Below are positions 57,133-64,000 of a DNA stretch of 64,000 bases, one piece after another. Both the position numbers and the translations under genes were made by a program. How positions within the stretch are numbered: the stretch's first letter is position 1; each line of letters begins with the position of its first letter. The notes beneath the pieces were generated by a model, which saw only the letters and a program-made list of their open reading frames with translations, was not told the origin of the DNA and made no database searches. Source of the stretch: Cupriavidus necator (GTDB lineage Bacteria; Pseudomonadota; Gammaproteobacteria; Burkholderiales; Burkholderiaceae); NCBI RefSeq assembly GCF_013141915.1, contig NZ_SROX01000003.1, positions 248,001-312,000 of the forward strand, written 5' to 3'.

Positions 57133-57304
57133 GGGCGGCACCCTGGGTGGCAATGCTTTGGCACGGGATTCTCTGAAAGGCCGAATGGGCGTCCTCCAAT
57201 GCCAATGGCCGCGGCCTCGGCTTGCCACTTCGCCATCCAGTGCCACGAAGAGTTGGTCAGGATTTTCTGACCGTTGAGTTTGGGGTTTACACAAGGAGTA
57301 AAAA

Positions 57305-58402
57305 ATGGGCAACGATGCCGATTTGAAGGTTTCGATCGAGAGAAGTCTGTCGCCGACTGCGCCAGAGGTGCGCGCGAAGCTGCTGGAGAATCCGGCGTTC
57401 GGGCGCCAGTTCAGCGATCACATGGCGACCGCTCGGTACTCGGCGGAACGCGGCTGGCACGACGCCAAGATTGAGCCGCGCGGTGGCTTCAACTTCGATC
57501 CGGCGTCGCTGGTCTTTCACTACGCTCAGGAAATCTTCGAGGGCATGAAGGCCTATCGCCAGCCAGACGGTAGCGTGGCGCTGTTCCGCCCCGACGCCAA
57601 TGCCCGCCGCTTTCGCAATTCCGCGAACCGGCTGGCGATGGCGCCGCTGCCGGAATCCCTGTTCCTGGAGTCCGTGCGGGAACTGGTGCGTATCGACCGC
57701 GACTGGATCCCGGCGGCGGATGGCGCGGCACTCTATCTGCGGCCTTTCATGATCGCCACCGAGGTGTTGGTGGGCATGAAGCCTTCGGCCGAGTATCTGT
57801 ATTGCGCCATCGCGTCGCCTGTGGGCTCCTACTTCAAGGCGGGCTCATCTGCCGTGACGGTATGGGTTTCCGAGGACTTCACCCGTGCCGGGCCCGGCGG
57901 AACCGGCGATGCCAAATGCGGCGGCAACTATGCCGCGAGCCTGGCCGCGCAGGCGGAAGCGGCCCGCCAGGGCTGCGACCAGGTGGTGTTCCTCGATGCC
58001 GTCGATCGGTGCTGGGTGGAGGAGCTGGGCGCGATGAATATCTTCTTTGTCTTCAACGACGGATCGATCCAGACTCCGCCCCTGACCGGCACGATCCTGC
58101 CCGGCATCACGCGCGAGTCCTTGATGGTGCTGGCGGGCGACATGGGAATGACCGTGCGTGAAGAGCCCTATGCCATTGACCAGTGGCAGGCAGATGCCCA
58201 AAGCGGCCGCCTGACCGAAGCGTTTGCCTGCGGCACGGCTGCCGTGGTGACGCCGATCGGCACCGTGAAAGGACGCCAGCACAACTTCACGGTTGGCGAC
58301 GGTGATGTGGGGCCGGTGGCGAGCCGCTTGAAATCGGCCCTGCTCGATATCCAGCAGGGGCGTGCTCCCGACACGCATGGCTGGATGGAACGGATCGGCT
58401 GA
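57305..58402 (+). CDS. ilvE: Branched-chain amino acid aminotransferase (class IV)
   Basis: A 365-residue PLP enzyme of the BCAT type. The catalytic Lys is in GTGDAKCGGNYAAS, and EIFEGMKAYRQPDG plus ELGAMNIFFVF are conserved. It interconverts Leu/Ile/Val (or related) with their 2-oxo acids. Next to Liv genes and a 2-oxo-acid ferredoxin oxidoreductase, a catabolic role is plausible. AAGGAGTAAAA is the ribosome site. A terminator-like hairpin follows. Confidence 0.92.
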   Translation: MGNDADLKVSIERSLSPTAPEVRAKLLENPAFGRQFSDHMATARYSAERGWHDAKIEPRGGFNFDPASLVFHYAQEIFEGMKAYRQPDGSVALFRPDANARRFRNSANRLAMAPLPESLFLESVRELVRIDRDWIPAADGAALYLRPFMIATEVLVGMKPSAEYLYCAIASPVGSYFKAGSSAVTVWVSEDFTRAGPGGTGDAKCGGNYAASLAAQAEAARQGCDQVVFLDAVDRCWVEELGAMNIFFVFNDGSIQTPPLTGTILPGITRESLMVLAGDMGMTVREEPYAIDQWQADAQSGRLTEAFACGTAAVVTPIGTVKGRQHNFTVGDGDVGPVASRLKSALLDIQQGRAPDTHGWMERIG

Positions 58403-58410
58403 AGCACTCC

Positions 58411-58447
58411 GCCCGCAGGTCTGCCAAACCCGCGGGCTTCTTCCTGT
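58411..58447 (+). terminator. Likely terminator of the Liv/aminotransferase unit
   Basis: GCCCGC (58411-58416) pairs with GCGGGC (58432-58437), followed by a pyrimidine-rich TTCTTCCTGTCTTC tail, nine bp after the aminotransferase stop. The stem is short but well placed between convergent genes. Confidence 0.5.
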
Positions 58448-58461
58448 CTTCATCCTTGCGG

Positions 58462-59385
58462 CTAGCCCTTGGAAAAGAGCTCCATGATCGAATCGCGCAG
58501 CCATTGGATTCCTGCATCGCTGCGGCTTCTCTCATGCCAGTGAACGCGGATGTCGAAGGTGGGCAGTTGGAGCGGTGTAGGGGTCACGTGGAATCTGTCG
58601 AGGTGTTGAATGATGGACAGGCCGCCTTCGGGCAGCGTCAGCAAGTAGTCGCTCTTGGTCAGCAGGCTTTCGGCTGCCAGGTAGTGCGGCACACTCAATC
58701 CGATACGGCGGAACACCCCTTTGGAGCGGAGCACGCCCTCCACCAGGGCATGCCCGCTGCTCGCCGCATCGATGACCAGGTGCTCTGCCTCGGCGAACTT
58801 GGCCAGATCAAGCTTGCGCTGCGCCATGTGGTGCTCGCGGCGCATGATGGTGAAGAACCGGTCCTTGCGCACGGTGCGGGCATGCACTCTGCCCTTGATC
58901 ATGGGTAGTGAACCCATGGCGATGTCGACAGCTCCCGAGGCCAGTCCGTTCTCGACTTCCTCCCACCGAAGCGACTGAATGGCAAGGCGAACACCCGGTG
59001 CCTTGCGATTGAGGTGCCCGTGGAGTTCCGGGAGAAACACCAGTTGGCCGATGTCGGACATATGGAGCTTGAAGACCCGCGTCGATCTTGCGGGGTCGAA
59101 ACCCGTCGGCTGGACGAGCGCCTGTCTCAGGCCTTCAAGAAGCGGCTGGATCCTTTTGTACAGGGCGAGGGCTGTATCGGTCGGGGCCACCCCATAGCGA
59201 GACCGCACGAAAAGCGGGTCTCCCACCACGTCGCGCCAGCGCCGCACCATGAGTGAAACGGCGGACTGGCTCATGTCCAGCCGCAGGGCGACCTGGCTCA
59301 GATTTCGGGACTCGCAGATGAGGCAGAAAGCATGCAACTCACCCAGCGACCAGTTGTAGGGGCTCGATGGATCCGCTACGGCCAT
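58462..59385 (-). CDS. LysR-family transcriptional regulator (NodD/PcpR-like)
   Basis: A 307-residue regulator with the helix-turn-helix RNLSQVALRLDMSQSAVSLM and the effector domain region KLHMSDIGQLVFLPEL typical of the NodD/NahR/PcpR side of LysR. It converges with the aminotransferase; the HIT and quinone oxidoreductase genes lie upstream on the same strand. The target and effector are unknown. Confidence 0.88.
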   Translation of the reverse strand: MAVADPSSPYNWSLGELHAFCLICESRNLSQVALRLDMSQSAVSLMVRRWRDVVGDPLFVRSRYGVAPTDTALALYKRIQPLLEGLRQALVQPTGFDPARSTRVFKLHMSDIGQLVFLPELHGHLNRKAPGVRLAIQSLRWEEVENGLASGAVDIAMGSLPMIKGRVHARTVRKDRFFTIMRREHHMAQRKLDLAKFAEAEHLVIDAASSGHALVEGVLRSKGVFRRIGLSVPHYLAAESLLTKSDYLLTLPEGGLSIIQHLDRFHVTPTPLQLPTFDIRVHWHERSRSDAGIQWLRDSIMELFSKG

Positions 59386-59592
59386 GTTGTCCTCGCTGGC
59401 TTTGGTCTTGCCCGGCTCAACCGGCAGCGGCCAAGAATGCCTTGCCGAAACCTGGCCGAGGCATCAACAAAGGTGGTTTCCGATGACGGCATAGGCGATC
59501 AATTCAAAAATCATCCTCGGTGCGGCATGGCTCACGGTGTTCGACTTGCCTTGCGTCGGAACATCCGCGATGGGGTTTGCGGCTGCTTGGCG

Positions 59593-60003
59593 CTATACAA
59601 AGCCAGTCAGCCGGGAGGCCAATGACTGCAGTTCTGTCAACGACGGCTCCTTGCGTGGCCATCCCAATGTCACGCCATCACCGTGCTGGCGCGGCAGCAC
59701 GTGCAGATGCACATGCGGAACCGTCTGCCAACCTGCTGGCTTGTTCGTCTGCAGCACGGTGATGCCGTCCGGATGGAAGGCAGCTTCGACGGCGCGGGCG
59801 ATGCGTGTTGCCGTCCGGAACAGCGCGCCAGCTGTCTCGTCGTCGAGATCGAGAATTGTCTCGACCTGCGCCTTGGTGGCCACAATCACATGGCCGGGGT
59901 TGACCTGGCCTGCGTCCATGAAAGCGATCGTTAAATCGTCTTCATAGACGATGGCAGCGGGAATCTCGCGCTGAATGATGCGGGTAAAAATCGTGGCACC
60001 CAT
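59593..60003 (-). CDS. HIT-family nucleotide hydrolase/transferase
   Basis: A 136-residue histidine-triad protein. The active-site motif PHVHLHVLPRQHGD (His-x-His-x-His) and N-terminal TIFTRIIQREIPAAIVYEDD place it in the Hint/HIT branch that hydrolyses nucleotide phosphoramidates or related compounds. The start at 60003 is normal for the family. Confidence 0.9.
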   Translation of the reverse strand: MGATIFTRIIQREIPAAIVYEDDLTIAFMDAGQVNPGHVIVATKAQVETILDLDDETAGALFRTATRIARAVEAAFHPDGITVLQTNKPAGWQTVPHVHLHVLPRQHGDGVTLGWPRKEPSLTELQSLASRLTGFV

Positions 60004-60081
60004 ATATGTTCCTGCATGAATGTTGTGCCAGACGGCTGTCGGCGAGGGCCGTGTGTCCGGCTTGCTTTGAGGGGAACCGTC

Positions 60082-61074
60082 CTATCGGATGGTGAGGACG
60101 AGCTTCCCGATCACCCCTCTTGACGCGAGCCGGGCCGCTGCGTCAGCGAAGGATTCGAGAGGGAACGTTTGCATGACGCGCGGGCGCACGAACCCCTGCT
60201 GGTAGAGTTGGTTGAGCTTCGCCTGGGCCTCTGCGACGAGCTCGGGCGAGTGCATCGGATAGTCCGTCCACTGCATGCCGGCGACGGAGATGTTCTTGAG
60301 CAGCAGGTAGGAGCCCTTGATCACCGGAATCTTGCCGGCGGCAAATCCGATGATCACGGCCCGGCCGCGCCGAGCGAGCTGTCGAATGCACGCATCGAAC
60401 ACGTCGCCACCCACGGGGTCCAGAAATACGTCGGCACCTTTGCCGTCTGTAGCGCGATGCACTTGTGCGCGAACGGACTCGGGAAGGTTGGGGACGGACA
60501 GGTCGATCACCTCGTCGGCTCCGGATTGGCGCACCGCTTCCGCCTGGGCTTCCGAAGTCACGCCTGCGAGGACTTTGGCACCAAGCCCCTTGGCGATCTG
60601 CACGGCGGCCAGGCCGACGCCTCCGGCGGCGCCACTGATCAGTACGGTCTCGCCTTTGCGGAAGCCGCCGCGATCAGTGAGCGCAAAGAACGCCGTCTGG
60701 TACACGAGGCCCATCGCAGCCGCATCGACGAAGGGCATTTCGGTCGGAATCTTGTGCGCGCTCGCCTGCGGAACGGACAGACGACTTGCAAAGCAGCCGT
60801 TTTCCACCTGCGCCACGACGTGGTCCCCGCTCTTGAGTGAGCTCACGTTCGCACCGACCGCCTCCACGATCCCCGCCGCATCCTTCCCAGGGATGAAGGG
60901 CGGCTCAGGCAGGACTTGGTATTTCCCGCTCATCACCAGGAGATCGGGGAAGTTGATCGACGCGGCCTTGACGCTGATCAGGACGTCGTCGGGGCCGACA
61001 ACTGGGTCGGTCACCTCTTCGACGCGATGGATGCGAGGGTCTTCGCTGAATTGACGGATGACTACGGCTTTCAT
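60082..61074 (-). CDS. NADPH:quinone oxidoreductase family protein (MDR, zinc-free)
   Basis: A 330-residue medium-chain dehydrogenase/reductase. ISGAAGGVGLAAVQIAKGLG is the NADPH loop, the region GKDAAGIVEAVGANVSSLKS is the catalytic GroES-like part, and no zinc ligands are evident. Members reduce quinones or enoyl/2-alkenal compounds. The start at 61074 lies 345 bp from the divergent MFS gene. Confidence 0.88.
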   Translation of the reverse strand: MKAVVIRQFSEDPRIHRVEEVTDPVVGPDDVLISVKAASINFPDLLVMSGKYQVLPEPPFIPGKDAAGIVEAVGANVSSLKSGDHVVAQVENGCFASRLSVPQASAHKIPTEMPFVDAAAMGLVYQTAFFALTDRGGFRKGETVLISGAAGGVGLAAVQIAKGLGAKVLAGVTSEAQAEAVRQSGADEVIDLSVPNLPESVRAQVHRATDGKGADVFLDPVGGDVFDACIRQLARRGRAVIIGFAAGKIPVIKGSYLLLKNISVAGMQWTDYPMHSPELVAEAQAKLNQLYQQGFVRPRVMQTFPLESFADAAARLASRGVIGKLVLTIR

Positions 61075-61220
61075 GCTGATCGGACGAGGTAGGGGTGGCG
61101 GGTGCGCGCTTCAAACCCAACGGTTGTAGCTACCCCGTTCCGCTGACAATGGGGCGCGCGTCTACGTCATTATGTATGCATCATTGCATATCTCATAACA
61201 ATATTTCCAAAAAACTAGTG

Positions 61221-61269
61221 TAAACCCCTGTTTTGTCGCTGCATATACATCAAGATATTGATGTATATG
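61221..61269. promoter_or_regulatory. Composite operator upstream of the AAHS-type MFS gene
   Basis: TAAACCCC (61221-61228) is followed 22 bp from its start by a nearly perfect palindrome with arms ATATACATCAA and TTGATGTATAT around GATA (61243-61268). The same block with the same spacing occurs at 63000-63047. It lies about 150 bp before the MFS start. Confidence 0.55.
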
Positions 61270-61419
61270 ATAAGTTCTGCGAAGATGCCGCCGTCGTGAA
61301 AACGATGGGCCGCGTGCAGGTCTGTTCAGGCCGCTTGTGTCTCGCATGAGAGTGCCTGCGCAGTGGGTCCCTGGCCGTGGTTCCGATGCATTCATACCGA
61401 AATGAAGGAGACGAGACCG

Positions 61420-62760
61420 ATGCGAGAGATCAACGTTCACGAACTAGCCGACAAGGCCAAGTTCAACCGCTTCCACGCCAAGGTGCTGGCCTGGTGCTTT
61501 CTGGTCATCATCCTTGACGGCTACGACTTGGCGGTCGCTGGAGCGGCGCTTCCAGCCATCATGAAAGAGATGGGCGTGCAGGCTGCGACCGCCGGATTTA
61601 TGGCCAGCTCGGCGCTGTTTGGGATGATGTTCGGCGCCATCTTCCTGGGCGCATTGGCCGACAAGATCGGGCGTCGCTGGACGATCTCGCTGTGCGTCTT
61701 TCTCTTCAGCGTGTTCACTGCGGCAGCGGGCTTGACCAAGGACCCTGTCACGTTCAGCATTGCGCGCTTCATCGCCGGGCTGGGCATTGGCGGTGTGATG
61801 CCGAACATCACCGCACAGATGACGGAGTACGCCCCGAAGCGGATCCGCAGCTTCCTGACGACCGTCATGTTCTCCGGCTACGCCATCGGCGGAATCCTGG
61901 CCGCAGTGCTGGGCAAGCAGTTCATCGCGCAGTTCGGCTGGCAGATTGTCTTTTTCGCTGCCGGCGCTCCGGTGCTGTTGATTCCCTTCATCCTGAAGTC
62001 GATGCCGGAATCGCTGTCGTTTCTGGTGTCCCGGCGCGACAGCGGGCAGCTGCGTCAGCTTGTCCAGTCCATCGACCCGGCGTTCAAGGTCGGCACGAAC
62101 GACACGTTCCGCCCGCCTCAGGCGGCTCATTCGGAATCGGGCGTGACGGTGGCGCAGCTGTTTCAGGATGGCCGGGGGCTGAGCACGGTGATGTTCTGGG
62201 TGGCCTTCTTCACCGGCTTGTTCATGATCTACGCGCTCAGTACCTGGCTGACGAAGCTGATGGCCATGTCGGGCTACAGCCTGGGTTCCGCGTTGAGTTT
62301 CGTCATCGCACTCAATGTGGGGGCGGTGATTGGCTCGATCGGCGGCGGCTGGCTCGCGGACCGGTTCCACATCAAGTGGGTGGTCGTCTGCATGTACGCG
62401 CTTGGGGGCGTTTTCCTGTACATGATGACGCTCAAGACCTCGACCGAGGTGCTCTATTTCATCATCGCTGCCGTCGGTGCCTGCTCCACGGGCGCGCAAA
62501 TCGTCGTCTATGCCTACAGCGGCCAGTACTACCCGTCGGACATCCGCTCGACCGGGATCGGCATGGCGTCGGGCATCGGGCGCCTTGGCGCGATCGCGGC
62601 TCCCTTGCTGATCGGGCTGATCGTGTCGCTGCAACTTCCGCTTGAGCAGAACTTCCTGGTCATTGGTGCCGCAGGCGTCCTGGGAGCCGCTGCGCTCGCA
62701 TGCATCAACCATGGCCGATCGGCGTCAGAACTGACCCTCAAAACGGGTACCGCCGTGTGA
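61420..62760 (+). CDS. MFS transporter, aromatic acid:H+ symporter (AAHS) family
   Basis: A 446-residue 12-helix transporter. AWCFLVIILDGYDLAVAGAA is the AAHS hallmark in helix 1 (conserved DGYD), and GALADKIGRRWT lies between helices 2 and 3; a matching GWLADRFHIKWV lies in the second half. AAHS members take up benzoate, 4-hydroxybenzoate and similar acids. The start at 61420 follows AAGGAGACGAGACCG; an ATG six codons upstream is an alternative. It shares its upstream element with the flavoprotein at 63100. Confidence 0.9.
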   Translation: MREINVHELADKAKFNRFHAKVLAWCFLVIILDGYDLAVAGAALPAIMKEMGVQAATAGFMASSALFGMMFGAIFLGALADKIGRRWTISLCVFLFSVFTAAAGLTKDPVTFSIARFIAGLGIGGVMPNITAQMTEYAPKRIRSFLTTVMFSGYAIGGILAAVLGKQFIAQFGWQIVFFAAGAPVLLIPFILKSMPESLSFLVSRRDSGQLRQLVQSIDPAFKVGTNDTFRPPQAAHSESGVTVAQLFQDGRGLSTVMFWVAFFTGLFMIYALSTWLTKLMAMSGYSLGSALSFVIALNVGAVIGSIGGGWLADRFHIKWVVVCMYALGGVFLYMMTLKTSTEVLYFIIAAVGACSTGAQIVVYAYSGQYYPSDIRSTGIGMASGIGRLGAIAAPLLIGLIVSLQLPLEQNFLVIGAAGVLGAAALACINHGRSASELTLKTGTAV

Positions 62761-62764
62761 GTGC

Positions 62765-62799
62765 GCCAACGGCTGGGCCTTGGCGGCCCAGCCGTTGGC
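62765..62799. terminator. Perfect 15-bp hairpin after the MFS gene
   Basis: GCCAACGGCTGGGCC and GGCCCAGCCGTTGGC flank a 5-base TTGGC loop, beginning five bp after the MFS stop at 62760. The stem is strong, but no T-run follows on either strand, so it could act as a terminator with Rho or stabilise the mRNA 3' end. Confidence 0.55.
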
Positions 62800-62999
62800 T
62801 GCGCTATTGCGCTTCGAGTCCCGCCTTGCCCTGAGCCGGATCCCGAACGGCACAGCCGGGGGGGCAAGGGATCCCTTGCGAACCCCGCATGTCCCGGATG
62901 CCGCGCAGCGCCGGCGCTGCCGCTGGAGATCTCACTCGCACACCTATTTGTGTAGTGATATTGATCTTTTGTGATGACTAATGACCGCAAAAGTAGGTA

Positions 63000-63047
63000 T
63001 AAACCCCAGATCATTGAAATAATATACATCATGATCTTGACGTAAAT
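63000..63047. promoter_or_regulatory. Composite operator upstream of the FadH-like gene
   Basis: TAAACCCC (63000-63007) and the imperfect palindrome ATATACATCAT/TTGACGTAAAT (63022-63047) repeat the block at 61221 with identical spacing; 22 of 26 palindrome positions match. It lies 53 bp before the flavoprotein start. Confidence 0.55.
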
Positions 63048-63099
63048 GGGCGAACCCGAGATCATTGAGACCACCCTAGGCCCACCACGAGAGACAAGC

Positions 63100-64000
63100 A
63101 TGCCCGCTTATCCACACCTCCTCAGCCCCCTGCGCGTCGCTGGGGTAGATCTGCCGAACCGCATGGTGATGGGCGCGATGCATACGCGCCTGGAAACGCT
63201 GGATCGTCCCCACGAAAGACTGGCTGCCTTCTACGCAGCCCGCGCCGCGGGTGAGATCGGCCTCATCCTCACCGGTGGCTACTCTCCCGTGCCCGAAGGG
63301 GTGATGGACGAAGGCGGTTTGGTGCTGGACAAGCCCGAGCAGCTGGACGAGCACCGCGTCATCACATCGGCGGTGAACGAGGCCGGTGGCCACATCGTCC
63401 TGCAGATTCTTCACGCGGGCCGCTATGCCAAGGTGCCCACCTGCGTCGCACCTTCGGCCGGCAAGGCGCGGATCAACGTTCATCCACCGCGTCCGCTGAC
63501 GACCGCGGAGGTCTGGACAACCGTCGAGAGCTTTGCTCACACATCGGCGCTGGCGGAGCAGGCCGGATATGCAGGCATCGAGATCATGGGTTCCGAGGGC
63601 TACCTGATCAATGAGTTCACGGCAGCGTTGACCAACCAGCGCGACGACGAGTTCGGCGGGGACTTCGAGCGTCGGATCCGCTTCCCGCTCGAAATCGTCA
63701 AGGCCGTGCGGGCGCGGGTCTCCCCGCAGTTCATGGTCATCTATCGCATCTCGTCCATCGACCTGATGGACGGGGGCATGACCGGCGAGGAAGTTGCCGA
63801 ATTTGCCCGCCGTGTCGAGGCTGCGGGCGCGGACATGATCAACACCGGCATTGGCTGGCATGAGTCGTCCGTGCCGACGATGGCGGCCCCGGTGCCGCGT
63901 GCTGCCTGGATCGACGCGATCCGCAACGTCAAGCGCGCGGTTGGCATTCCGGTCATGGCGTCCAACCGCATCAACGCGCCCGATGTGGCCGAGGAGATCA
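63100..64000 (+). CDS. NADH:flavin oxidoreductase, 2,4-dienoyl-CoA reductase (FadH)-like (partial)
   Basis: The gene starts at 63100 and runs past the window end; 300 codons are visible. The protein is an old-yellow-enzyme type TIM barrel: HLLSPLRVAGVDLPNRMVMG at the start, LQILHAGRYA in the middle, GYLINEFTAALTNQRDDEFG for substrate/flavin contacts, and WHESSVPTM further on, as in FadH-like proteins with a C-terminal Fe-S/FAD region that is not visible here. It may reduce unsaturated or aromatic-ring-derived CoA esters. Shared regulation with the MFS transporter is suggested by the upstream element. Confidence 0.88.
   Translation, partial: MPAYPHLLSPLRVAGVDLPNRMVMGAMHTRLETLDRPHERLAAFYAARAAGEIGLILTGGYSPVPEGVMDEGGLVLDKPEQLDEHRVITSAVNEAGGHIVLQILHAGRYAKVPTCVAPSAGKARINVHPPRPLTTAEVWTTVESFAHTSALAEQAGYAGIEIMGSEGYLINEFTAALTNQRDDEFGGDFERRIRFPLEIVKAVRARVSPQFMVIYRISSIDLMDGGMTGEEVAEFARRVEAAGADMINTGIGWHESSVPTMAAPVPRAAWIDAIRNVKRAVGIPVMASNRINAPDVAEEI

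Overview
The window looks like chromosome or a large replicon from an aerobic Burkholderiales betaproteobacterium (Cupriavidus, Alcaligenaceae or Comamonadaceae-like). The evidence is a Bug/TctC-type binding protein, many LysR and MarR regulators, GC-rich coding and abundant acyl-CoA and aromatic-acid catabolism. No rRNA, tRNA or CRISPR array was seen.

Region 1 (1-20.5 kb) is an accessory catabolic cluster. A minus-strand operon encodes P450, [3Fe-4S] ferredoxin, ferredoxin reductase, Bug binding protein and aldehyde dehydrogenase. A divergent plus-strand unit encodes an MFS symporter, a GMC dehydrogenase, an SDR stub and a small alpha/beta-barrel protein. Nearby are glcDEF, a gamma-carbonic anhydrase, an AGPS-type flavoprotein and LysR, MarR and AraC regulators. 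Two families of palindromic operators tie the promoters together. A likely logic is hydroxylation or dealkylation by P450, then alcohol to aldehyde to acid, with a 2-hydroxy acid oxidised by GlcDEF; the substrate is unknown.

Region 2 (21-36.6 kb) is layered mobile DNA. It holds an IS66 element with a nonsense-mutated tnpA. Next is an SDR gene lying between a complete tyrosine integrase and a decayed copy of that integrase's 3' end, each followed by the same short palindromic site. An ISL3-like fragment follows, then a compact, apparently cargo-free Tn7-like transposon (tnsA, tnsB, tnsC, tniQ; about 26134-36597). Its tnsB is split by a 5.8-kb Tn554-like element carrying three tyrosine recombinase genes and a small coiled-coil gene. 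Removing that element together with one 6-bp core restores a 663-residue TnsB frame.

Region 3 (36.6-64 kb) is metabolic. It begins with a LysR gene cut off at the Tn7-like right end, then acyl-CoA dehydrogenase, a hydratase/3-hydroxyacyl-CoA dehydrogenase fusion, thiolase and ETF-quinone oxidoreductase, plus a broken etfA. After MarR and Lrp regulators comes a run of SDR, fused indolepyruvate-type ferredoxin oxidoreductase, two LivK paralogues, LivHMGF and a branched-chain aminotransferase. This suggests amino-acid uptake, transamination, 2-oxo-acid decarboxylation to acyl-CoA and beta-oxidation. LysR, HIT, quinone oxidoreductase, an AAHS-type MFS transporter and a partial FadH-like flavoprotein end the window; the last two share an upstream regulatory element.
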